NCBI GenBank assembly: GCA_027452145.1
Contig: DAIDHB010000476.1
Coordinates: 1 to 43,901 of the forward strand
DNA length: 43,901 nucleotides
Direction: 5' to 3'
Source: Planctomycetales bacterium
Lineage (GTDB): Bacteria > Planctomycetota > Planctomycetia > Isosphaerales > Isosphaeraceae
Shown in pieces: positions 37,225-43,901 of the stretch. The notes beneath the pieces are model-generated. The model was not told where the DNA came from and made no database searches. It was given only the letters and a program-made list of their open reading frames with translations. The position numbers and the translations under genes were made by a program. The stretch's first letter is position 1. Every line of letters begins with the position of its first letter.

Positions 37225-38886
37225 ATGGCCAAGCATATCTTCGTGACCGGCGGGGTGGTCAGCTCGCTCGGTAAGGGACTGACCTGCGCGTCGATCGGCA
37301 TGCTACTGGAGCAGCGCGGGCTTCGGGTGCGGCTCCAGAAGTTCGACCCGTATATCAACGTCGACCCGGGCACGATGAGCCCGTATCAGCACGGCGAGGT
37401 CTATGTCCTCGACGACGGCGCCGAGACCGACCTCGACCTGGGACATTACGAGCGGTTCACTCACGTCCCGCTGACGCGCGACTGCAACTACACCACGGGC
37501 AAGATCTACCTCTCGGTGATCCAGAAGGAGCGCGAGGGGCGGTATTACGAGGGAAAGACCGTGCAGGTCATCCCTCATGTCACCGACGAGATCAAGGACG
37601 CCATCCACCGCCTGGCCACCGACGACGTGGACGTGGTGATCACCGAGATCGGCGGCACCGTCGGCGACATCGAGGGCCTTCCGTTCCTCGAGGCGATCCG
37701 CCAGTTCGCCATCGATGTCGGCCGCGAGAACTGCCTGTACATCCACCTGACGCTCGTCCCCTACCTCAAGGCGGCGGCCGAGCTGAAGACCAAGCCCACC
37801 CAGCACTCCGTCGGGGCCCTGCGCCAGATCGGCATCCAGCCCGACGTGCTGATCTGCCGCACGGAGCACCCGATTCCGGCCGACGAGAAAGACAAGATCG
37901 CGCTGTTCTGCAACGTCGACCGCAAGGCCGTGATCGAGGAGCGCGACCGGCAGTTCAGCATCTACGAGGTCCCGCTCAGCCTGGTGAACCACGGGCTCGA
38001 CGAGATCCTGGTCAAGCGACTCCACCTCAAGGCCGACCCGCTCGAGCTGACCGAATGGCGCGACATGGTCGAGCGAATCAAGAACCCCAAGCATGAGCTG
38101 CGCATCGCGGTCGTCGGCAAGTACATGAAGCACCGCGACGCTTACAAGTCGGTGTACGAGGCCCTCGACCACGCCGGGATCTCCAACCACGCGCGCGTCC
38201 TCGTGGTCCGGGTCGAGGCCGAGGAGGTCGAGAGTCGCGGCGCCGAGGCCATGCTCGGCGGTATGGACGGCATCCTCGTGCCCGGCGGCTTCGGCATGCG
38301 CGGGATCGGGGGGAAAATCGAGGCAATCCGCTTCGCCCGGACCCACAATATCCCGTATTTCGGCATCTGCCTGGGGATGCAATGCGCCGTCATCGAGTTC
38401 GCCCGGGACGTGCTGGGGCTCGAGGACGCCAACAGCACCGAGTTCGACCAGACGACCGAGCACCCCGTCATCTGGCTCATGCCCGCCCAGCAGTCGGTTC
38501 GCGAGCGCGGGGGCACGATGCGGCTGGGCGCCTGGCCCTGCGTCCTCGCGACCGAGGGCTTCGCGCGGTCGGCCTACGGGGTGGACCAGATCAACGAACG
38601 CCACCGCCATCGCTACGAGTTCAACAACGCCTACCGCCGCGACTTCGAGGACAACGGCCTCATCGCCACGGGCACCAGCCCCGACGGCGAGATCGTGGAG
38701 ATCGTCGAGCTGAACGACCATCCCTGGTTCGTCGCCGTCCAGTTCCATCCCGAGTTCCAGTCGAAGCCGACGAAAGCCCACCCGCTCTTCCGCGAGTTCG
38801 TCGCCGCCTCGCTCCGTCATCGGACCGACGGCCGGCCCGGTACGGGAGTCGAGCTCGAGGCCCGCTCCGTCGCGTCGCAGGGCTGA
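37225..38886 (+). CDS. pyrG: CTP synthase (glutamine-hydrolysing)
   Basis: This 553-residue protein makes CTP from UTP, ATP and glutamine, the last step of cytidine nucleotide synthesis in the cytoplasm. ATG 37225 gives the canonical start MAKHIFVTGGVVSSLGKG; the frame is open further upstream (to 37042), but that extension is not conserved in character. The synthetase domain (about 1-270) has the P-loop-like GGVVSSLGKGLTCASIG, YINVDPGTMSPYQHGEVYVL and GGTVGDIEGLPF. The class I glutaminase domain has the nucleophile Cys382 in GICLGMQCA and His508/Glu510 in FHPEFQSKP. Length and all key residues agree with a working enzyme. The nagA-like gene follows after 26 bases. Confidence 0.98.
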   Translation: MAKHIFVTGGVVSSLGKGLTCASIGMLLEQRGLRVRLQKFDPYINVDPGTMSPYQHGEVYVLDDGAETDLDLGHYERFTHVPLTRDCNYTTGKIYLSVIQKEREGRYYEGKTVQVIPHVTDEIKDAIHRLATDDVDVVITEIGGTVGDIEGLPFLEAIRQFAIDVGRENCLYIHLTLVPYLKAAAELKTKPTQHSVGALRQIGIQPDVLICRTEHPIPADEKDKIALFCNVDRKAVIEERDRQFSIYEVPLSLVNHGLDEILVKRLHLKADPLELTEWRDMVERIKNPKHELRIAVVGKYMKHRDAYKSVYEALDHAGISNHARVLVVRVEAEEVESRGAEAMLGGMDGILVPGGFGMRGIGGKIEAIRFARTHNIPYFGICLGMQCAVIEFARDVLGLEDANSTEFDQTTEHPVIWLMPAQQSVRERGGTMRLGAWPCVLATEGFARSAYGVDQINERHRHRYEFNNAYRRDFEDNGLIATGTSPDGEIVEIVELNDHPWFVAVQFHPEFQSKPTKAHPLFREFVAASLRHRTDGRPGTGVELEARSVASQG

Positions 38887-38912
38887 TCGCCGGACCCGGT
38901 CGAGGCCGATCC

Positions 38913-40073
38913 ATGAAGCTCATCGCGCGTCACTACCTGGACGGGCGACCGACCGAGATCGAGCTGGCCGACGGCCGGATCGCCTCGGTCGCGACGGCCG
39001 AGGGAGGACCGGACGTCGATCTCGCCGGCCCATGGATCGCGCCGGCGTTCTGGGACATTCAACTCAACGGCCGGTGGGGCCGCTCATTTTCCAGTCCCGA
39101 CCTGACCGTCGACCAGGTGGCCGAGATCGTCCGCGCGCAGGCGCCGCTCGGAACCGCGCGGCTCTGCCCGACTCTCATCACGGCGCCCGTGCCGGACATG
39201 CTCCACGGCCTTGGCACCATCGCCTCGGCCTGCGAGCGCTTCTCCGATGTCGCCGCGAGGATACTCGGCATCCACCTGGAAGGCCCGTTCCTCTCGGCAC
39301 TCGACGGCTACCGCGGGGCCCATCCGGCGAGTGCCATGCGCGACCCCGACTGGGAACTTTTCCAGAAGTTCCAGGCGGCGGCCGGCGGCCGAATCGCCCT
39401 GGTCACGATGGCACCGGAACGAGACGGCGCCATCGAGTTCATCGCCAGGGCCAGCCGCGAGGGAATCGCCATCGCCCTGGGCCACACCGCGGCCGGCGGC
39501 GACGTGATCCGGAGTGCCGCCCACGCCGGGGCACGGCTGTCGACGCACCTGGGCAACGGGATCGAGTCCACGCTCCCCCGGCACCCGAACCCCATCTGGG
39601 AGCAGGCGGCGTGCGACGACCTGGCCGCGTCGTTCATCGCAGACGGCCATCACCTCGATGCCTCGACGCTCCGCGTGCTGGCCCGCGCCAAGGGCCCGGC
39701 GCGAACGATCCTCGTCACCGACGCCAGTCCGCTGGCGGGGCTGCCTCCCGGGCATCATGGAGAGTGGTCCGTCGAGCCTTCCGGCAGGATCGTCGTCTCG
39801 GGCACGCCCTATCTGGCCGGCTCCAACGTGACGCTTCCCGAATCCCTCCGGCGCCTGCTCGCGGCAACCGCCTGGAGCCTTCCGGAGGCGATCGGTACCG
39901 TCACGGCCAATACCGCCCGGATTCTCGGCCGCCCATCGCCGCGAATCGAGCCGGGCGAACCGGCCAACCTCGTCCTGTTCCGGTTCACGGGCCCGGATCA
40001 CTTCGAGCTGACCCGCGTCTGTGTGGACGGCCAGTGGTACGACAGTGGCTGCGAGACGACGACTCCCCAATAA
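38913..40073 (+). CDS. nagA: N-acetylglucosamine-6-phosphate deacetylase (NagA-like)
   Basis: A 386-residue amidohydrolase, likely converting GlcNAc-6-phosphate to GlcN-6-phosphate and acetate in amino-sugar and cell-wall recycling. ATG 38913 is preceded by GAGG (38902-38905); the upstream in-frame stretch overlaps pyrG and is not used. NagA features include IAPAFWDIQLNGRWG (NagA has QLNG-type sequence where other amidohydrolases have HxH), the metal-binding glutamate in GIHLEGPFLS, histidines in ALGHTAAGG and STHLGNGIES, ADGHHL, and the catalytic-aspartate segment LVTDASPLAG. It probably shares a transcript with pyrG. No nagB or transporter is next to it. A related deacetylase specificity cannot be excluded. 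Confidence 0.88.
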   Translation: MKLIARHYLDGRPTEIELADGRIASVATAEGGPDVDLAGPWIAPAFWDIQLNGRWGRSFSSPDLTVDQVAEIVRAQAPLGTARLCPTLITAPVPDMLHGLGTIASACERFSDVAARILGIHLEGPFLSALDGYRGAHPASAMRDPDWELFQKFQAAAGGRIALVTMAPERDGAIEFIARASREGIAIALGHTAAGGDVIRSAAHAGARLSTHLGNGIESTLPRHPNPIWEQAACDDLAASFIADGHHLDASTLRVLARAKGPARTILVTDASPLAGLPPGHHGEWSVEPSGRIVVSGTPYLAGSNVTLPESLRRLLAATAWSLPEAIGTVTANTARILGRPSPRIEPGEPANLVLFRFTGPDHFELTRVCVDGQWYDSGCETTTPQ

Positions 40074-40080
40074 AAACGAA

Positions 40081-40112
40081 CCGCCCCGCGCCGGAGCTCC
40101 GGCGCGGGGCGG
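40081..40112 (-). terminator. Perfect 32-bp palindrome between convergent genes, intrinsic terminator for the minus strand
   Basis: The two 16-base halves (40081-40096 and 40097-40112) are exact reverse complements, giving a long GC stem. On the minus strand it is followed by TTCGTTTTTATT, a good T-tract, so it should end transcripts of the oxidoreductase gene at 40146-41663. In the + direction, after the nagA stop at 40073, there is no T-tract. Confidence 0.75.
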
Positions 40113-40145
40113 GTCGAATCGATCGCGATGACGCGGGCGATCGGA

Positions 40146-41663
40146 TCAGGCCGAGGCGGCCGGATCCTTCCCGTCGACCCAGTCACCCTCGAGCTGCTGG
40201 TAGCCGGGCAGGTGCAGGAGCGAGCCCTCCTCGCCGGCCTTCCAGCCGATGACCTGGTTGGGCTTGCCGCGAAGGTGGCTGCGCTCCTCCCAGCGGGCGG
40301 CCCAGGCGCCATCGGCCTCGCAGACCTCGCCGGTGCCCTTGTCGAAGTAGTAGGCCTTCCCCTCGCGGTACGAGCGGACGCCCAGGTTGACCGTGGTGAT
40401 CGCCGCGTAGCCGAGGTCGGCCGGGCACAGCGTCTCGGGGTTGCGCGAGCGGCAGCAGCCAAGGAAATGATCCCACAGCGCGTAGGTGTCCTCGCGCGGC
40501 TGATCGGGATTGAACGCGTCGCCGCCCTCGCCGCGGTTGGCACCCGGAGGGGCCGGACGACCCTCCAGCTTCTGCTGAACGACCCGGAAGCCGTCCTTCG
40601 GCTGGGCGCCGAACATGATGGTCGCGGTGTGGCCGCGAATCACCTCGGGGAGCTGGACGTCGTTGCACATCGTGGCCGAGATCAGGACCTGGCATCCCTC
40701 GTCGTAGTCGGCGACGACCGTGGCCATGTCGGGCACGTCGCGACCGTCATACTCGAGGTACAGGCCGCCGGCACCGACCACCCGGCGCGGGAACCGCACG
40801 CCCATCGCGGTGATCAGGTGGGTGAGCTGGTGGACGAACAGGTCCGTGTACATGCCGCCGCCGAAGTCCCAGTAGCAGCGCCACTGGGCGTACTTGGCCC
40901 GGTTGAACGGCATCTCGGGCGCCAGACCGAAGTCGGTGCCCAGGAACATCTTCCAGTCGACCGTCTTCGGAGTCATGTCCTTGGACAGCTTGTAGTACCG
41001 CCACTGGCCGCCGTCGCTGTTGCGGTAGTAGCTGGTCTGACCCTGCATCACGTGGCCGATCTTGCCCTCCGTGATCATCTGGTTGGCCATCTTCCAGCGA
41101 GGGTCGGCGGTCGACTGCACGCCCACGGTGAAGACCTGTCGGGTCCTCCTGGCGGTCTCCGAGACCCGGCGGGCCTCGTCGATCGTGTGGGTCATCGGCT
41201 TCTCGCAGTAGACGTCCTTGCCCGCCTCCATGGCGTCGATGGACATCTTGGCGTGCCAGTGGTCGGGCGTCGCGATCAGGACGACGTCGACGTCCTTGCA
41301 GTCCAGCAGGCGCCGGTAGTCCTTGGTGACCCGATCCTTGTCCTTGCCCTCCGCGTCCAGCTCGACCTTCTTGGCCGAGTAGTACAGGCCGCGCCCGACG
41401 TCATCGTTGCCGTCCCAGACGTCGCAGATGCCGATGAGGTCGACCGGCTTGTTCTCGCGCTTCTTCATGTTCCGGTGCAGGATGCGCAGGTGCTCCTGCG
41501 CACGACCGCCGGAACCAAGTACGGCGACATTGATCTTCTCGTTCGCCCCCTTGACGGCGCCGATCGCCGGGTGGGCGAAGTTGCCGGCGGCCACGGCCGC
41601 CCCGGTCGCGGCCCCCGCCGTCCCCAGGAAACCGCGGCGGCTCACCATGCCATTGTCTTTCAT
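40146..41663 (-). CDS. Gfo/Idh/MocA family oxidoreductase, Tat-exported (second copy)
   Basis: A 505-residue protein read from ATG 41663, with a TGGAGT ribosome-binding site just upstream and the N-terminus MKDNGMVSRRGFLGTAGAA, a clear Tat signal with RRGFLG. The frame extends further upstream, but only with low-quality sequence. The Rossmann motif AVLGSGGRAQEHLRIL, LIGICDVWDGN, VLIATPDHWHAKMSIDAM and the signature YCEKPMTHTIDEARRV identify the family. The C-terminal domain includes CYWDFGGGMYTDLFVHQLTH. It is about 120 residues longer than the copy at 25691-26851 and not closely similar, so they are separate subfamilies and not a recent duplication. The substrate, probably a sugar or polyol outside the cytoplasm, is unknown. 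Confidence 0.92.
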   Translation of the reverse strand: MKDNGMVSRRGFLGTAGAATGAAVAAGNFAHPAIGAVKGANEKINVAVLGSGGRAQEHLRILHRNMKKRENKPVDLIGICDVWDGNDDVGRGLYYSAKKVELDAEGKDKDRVTKDYRRLLDCKDVDVVLIATPDHWHAKMSIDAMEAGKDVYCEKPMTHTIDEARRVSETARRTRQVFTVGVQSTADPRWKMANQMITEGKIGHVMQGQTSYYRNSDGGQWRYYKLSKDMTPKTVDWKMFLGTDFGLAPEMPFNRAKYAQWRCYWDFGGGMYTDLFVHQLTHLITAMGVRFPRRVVGAGGLYLEYDGRDVPDMATVVADYDEGCQVLISATMCNDVQLPEVIRGHTATIMFGAQPKDGFRVVQQKLEGRPAPPGANRGEGGDAFNPDQPREDTYALWDHFLGCCRSRNPETLCPADLGYAAITTVNLGVRSYREGKAYYFDKGTGEVCEADGAWAARWEERSHLRGKPNQVIGWKAGEEGSLLHLPGYQQLEGDWVDGKDPAASA

Positions 41664-42300
41664 CGGTATCGACTCCAGGAGCCCGGGAGCGAAGCGGCGA
41701 TCGGACGGCCCGCGGCCGAGAGGATCGTGCCCCACCCCTTCCCTCGACCCGCCGCGCCGGCCGCGGCATCCGCCCGCCTCGATAGGAGAATAGCCAGGCC
41801 TGTTCAGGGACCGCCCGCACCACGGATGCTTGAGGTCCGGCGCGTTGCACGTCCGCATCACAGGCCGAAGTCTCTGAACACGTTAACTCGGCGCCCCACC
41901 GCGGTCAAGCAGACGCCCGCCGTCGCGCCGCGTGAGCCGGAAGTCACGTCCAGCACCGCCCGATCGTCCCCTTCCTCTTTCGCAGCAACGGCAAAACTTT
42001 CGACTACCGTCACGAGACCTCCGGTGGCCTCGTTGGATCCGGGAGACTCCTCTGCCTTTCTGACACCAGGGAGCATCGATGAATGTCCCGCGCCGCCGCC
42101 GGCTTCCTCGCCCGAACGTGGTAGGTTCTGCCCAGGCGTCCAGGTTTCCCGGAAATCTGACTGCGGAAACCGACCGAGCTTCGTATTATGATAGGGAGGT
42201 CGGTCGGCCCTCCCTCGCCGGCCCATCAGGCGATGAGCCGGTTCGCGATCGACGCGGCATTCGAGCCTTCTCGGCCGACGAGAAATCCAGATCGACGATC
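41664..42300. other. Intergenic region between divergent genes
   Basis: About 640 bases separate the minus-strand oxidoreductase from the + strand zinc-ribbon protein, so promoters for both should be here. A -10-like TATTAT/TATGAT lies at 42184-42192, about 110 bases before the + gene, and TTTCCCGGAAA at 42145-42155 is a short dyad. TATTCT on the minus strand (41787-41792) is a weak candidate for the other gene. No RNA gene or convincing small coding region was seen. Confidence 0.5.
42184..42192 (+). promoter_or_regulatory. Possible -10 box (TATTAT/TATGAT) for the zinc-ribbon protein gene
   Basis: TATTATGAT is unusually AT-rich for the region, but no matching -35 box is visible. It would imply a leader of around 100 bases. 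Confidence 0.3.
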
Positions 42301-43317
42301 ATGCCCCGGACTATCCAGTGCAAGAGCTGTGGCGCCACTCTCAACCTGCCCGATAAGGTGGCTGCTGGGAAGCGATTGCGCTGCCCAAAGTGCGCGCTCC
42401 GCTTCGTCGTCACGGTCGCCGACGCCAGTTCCGAGTCGACTCTGGCCGCACCCCTCGACGCCGACCCATCGATCTCCGGATACGACTTCGACCGGCCGAA
42501 GACTCCGCCCGACGACCTGCCGCTGCCGGCCGCCTCCCGCGACCTGCGCGACACCTTCGACCTGCCGCTCATGAGCGCGCGCGACGCCGAGCGGGGCGCC
42601 GCCTCTCCGCGCATGTCGGACGCGGAAAGCCTGTTCAACGAGCGGCCGAGTCCCAGGCGCCGCCTGACCGCCGCCGACGCCCGCGCCAGGGCCCGCCGAT
42701 GCTCGAGCTGCGGCGGCCACGTCCCCCAGGGGATGTCCATCTGCATGTCCTGCGGCCTCGACCAGGAAACCGGGATGCGCACCGGGTTCGAGGACGATCT
42801 GGCACCCCCTCCGCCCCCGCCGCCGCAGGGACCTCCGTTCCACGTCGCCATCGTCGGCGGCCTGCTTGGCGTCGGGTCCCTTATCTCGCTGATCCTCGCC
42901 CTCGCCAACTCGGTCAAGGGTAGCGAGGGATGGCAGGGCTACGGGTGGTTCGGACTGGCCATCGTCTCCGGGTTCGGCATCTTCGCCTGCATCCAGTTCG
43001 TCCGGCTGAAGTCCGCCAAGCTCCTTCTGGCCGCGCTCACCATGGCCGTGGTCGTCGACCTCCTCTCCCTCGTCGCCGCACCGCTGTTCACAGCGTACAC
43101 CACCGCCGATCGCGAGCAGGTGAACGCCCCCGAGATCGACGAGAACCCCGAGGACCCGGGCTTCCGCATCAAGGGCGTCGAGGACCTGCTCGACACTCGC
43201 AGCATGACGCTCGGGCTCGGCTTCCTGGTGATCTACGCGTTCCTCTCCGTCTATCTGATGTCGCCCGCCGTCAAGAAGCCCCTCCACCGAGCCAGCCTGA
43301 GCGCCGACAACTGGTGA
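42301..43317 (+). CDS. Membrane protein with two zinc ribbons
   Basis: A 338-residue protein from ATG 42301, chosen because the first zinc ribbon then starts at once; the ribosome-binding site is weak. Ribbon 1 has C7-x2-C10 and C28-x2-C31 (IQCKSCGATLNLP, LRCPKCALRFVV), like the MJ0042-type N-terminal zinc ribbon common in planctomycete and myxobacterial proteins. A charged linker leads to ribbon 2 with C134-x2-C137 and C148-x2-C151. After a proline run, four hydrophobic segments follow at about 180-203, 216-236, 241-267 and 303-324. The N-terminal zinc-binding part is probably cytoplasmic. No enzymatic motif was found and the function is unknown. It is convergent with the partial DUF1501 gene. 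Confidence 0.85.
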   Translation: MPRTIQCKSCGATLNLPDKVAAGKRLRCPKCALRFVVTVADASSESTLAAPLDADPSISGYDFDRPKTPPDDLPLPAASRDLRDTFDLPLMSARDAERGAASPRMSDAESLFNERPSPRRRLTAADARARARRCSSCGGHVPQGMSICMSCGLDQETGMRTGFEDDLAPPPPPPPQGPPFHVAIVGGLLGVGSLISLILALANSVKGSEGWQGYGWFGLAIVSGFGIFACIQFVRLKSAKLLLAALTMAVVVDLLSLVAAPLFTAYTTADREQVNAPEIDENPEDPGFRIKGVEDLLDTRSMTLGLGFLVIYAFLSVYLMSPAVKKPLHRASLSADNW

Positions 43318-43362
43318 TGCAATCGCGCGGATCCGACCCGACAACTGACTCCGCCTTCATGC

Positions 43363-43901
43363 TCAGGCGAGGATTGTCCCAATAACGCGTCCATGCACGT
43401 CGGTGATCCGCCGGTCGATCCCGTTGTGGCGGAATGTCAGGCGAGTGTGGTCGATCCCCATCAGGTGCAGGATGGTGGCGTGAAGGTCGTAGCAGAACGT
43501 CTGGTCGGCCTCGGCCTTCCACGACCAGGGATCGCTTTGCCCGTGCGCGACGCCTCCCCTGATCCCGGCGCCCGCCAGCCAGGCGACGGCCGTTCCCCCG
43601 TTGTGATCTCGGCCCGTCGCGCCCTGGGTGAACGGCATCCGGCCGAACTCGGTGCTCCAGACGACCAGCGTGTCGGCCAGCAGGCCACGTGACTTCAGAT
43701 CGCGCAGGAGGCCGGCGATCGGCCGGTCGACCGTCCGCGCGATCGTCGGCAGCTCGCGCGCGATGTCGTTGTGGTTGTCCCAGTTGTTCGTCGGCCCACC
43801 CGCCCCGCTCCAGACCTGCACGAACCGGACCCCCCGCTCCAGCAGCCGGCGGCCCAGCAGGCAGCGCCGGCCGAAGTCGGCCGTGACCGGATCGTCCAGC
43901 C
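43363..43901 (-). CDS. DUF1501 family protein, C-terminal part (5' end outside the window)
   Basis: The frame is open to the right edge, so only the last ~179 residues are visible, ending at TGA 43363-43365. DUF1501 features are FGRRCLLGRRLLERGVRFVQ, VWSGAGGPTNNWDNHNDI, VVWSTEFGRMPFTQGATGRD and HNGGTAVAWLAGAGIRGG, and the C-terminus contains LHATILHLMGIDHTRLTF. This matches the planctomycete DUF1501 subfamily with DHNG and ATILHLMGIDH motifs, which is distinct from the DUF1501 protein at 24321-25562. Its usual partner gene, a cytochrome-c-type DUF1549/DUF1553 protein in this subfamily, would be expected beyond the edge; that is from general knowledge. Confidence 0.9.
   Translation of the reverse strand, partial: LDDPVTADFGRRCLLGRRLLERGVRFVQVWSGAGGPTNNWDNHNDIARELPTIARTVDRPIAGLLRDLKSRGLLADTLVVWSTEFGRMPFTQGATGRDHNGGTAVAWLAGAGIRGGVAHGQSDPWSWKAEADQTFCYDLHATILHLMGIDHTRLTFRHNGIDRRITDVHGRVIGTILA

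Noticed and set aside
37303..38820. Minus-strand open frame (505 codons) opposite pyrG
   Set aside because: CTP synthase on the + strand is unmistakable.
38382..38912. Upstream in-frame extension of the NagA-like protein
   Set aside because: It overlaps pyrG in another frame, and family-typical sequence begins only at ATG 38913.
40128..42191. Long + strand open frame (687 codons) opposite the oxidoreductase gene
   Set aside because: It is antisense to a gene with clear Gfo/Idh/MocA motifs and a Tat signal; the translated + strand product has no recognisable motif and is rich in Val/Asp/Arg as expected for a GC-rich shadow frame.

Overview
The window is GC-rich, densely coding DNA from a planctomycete, most likely of the Isosphaeraceae. 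That placement is an inference from gene content: a giant TPR protein with DUF1583-type modules, sigma factors with long C-terminal extensions, a DUF1800/DUF1501 pair, Tat-exported Gfo/Idh/MocA oxidoreductases, and a 3,125-residue surface protein with an N-terminal LEPR-XLL-like motif. No rRNA, tRNA, CRISPR array, transposase or phage gene was seen.

Layout. Bases 1-10643 hold the 3' part of a giant TPR protein ending in two related DUF1583-type modules. Bases 10738-22829 are the most unusual part. Four proteins in a row, all on the + strand, carry the same ~630-670-residue beta-rich C-terminal module built of carboxypeptidase-regulatory-like folds, each delivered by a different or duplicated N-terminus: a signal peptide (10738-12831), an ECF sigma factor plus one membrane helix (12960-15863 and its tandem paralogue 16022-18955), and a BlaR1-type M56 metallopeptidase with membrane helices (19635-22829). 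The last is translationally coupled to a BlaI/MecI repressor (19225-19638). DUF1800 and DUF1501 genes follow closely (22866-25562) and may belong to the same transcription unit.

Next come a convergent Gfo/Idh/MocA gene (25691-26851, minus), an ~800-base gap with REP-like GC hairpins, the giant surface protein (27652-37029), CTP synthase pyrG (37225-38886), an N-acetylglucosamine-6-phosphate deacetylase (38913-40073), a second Gfo/Idh/MocA gene (40146-41663, minus), a zinc-ribbon membrane protein (42301-43317) and the C-terminal part of a second DUF1501 gene running off the right edge (43363-43901, minus).

How it may work together. The repeated module looks like a common extracytoplasmic sensor wired to two outputs: direct transcription by a membrane-tethered sigma factor, and derepression through BlaR1-like proteolysis of a BlaI repressor. 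The secreted copy would be a free form of the same module. Two local DNA patterns support regulation: an ungapped, equally spaced upstream block shared by the two sigma genes, and an 18-bp inverted repeat immediately before the blaI-like ribosome-binding site. The signal sensed cannot be read from the sequence.
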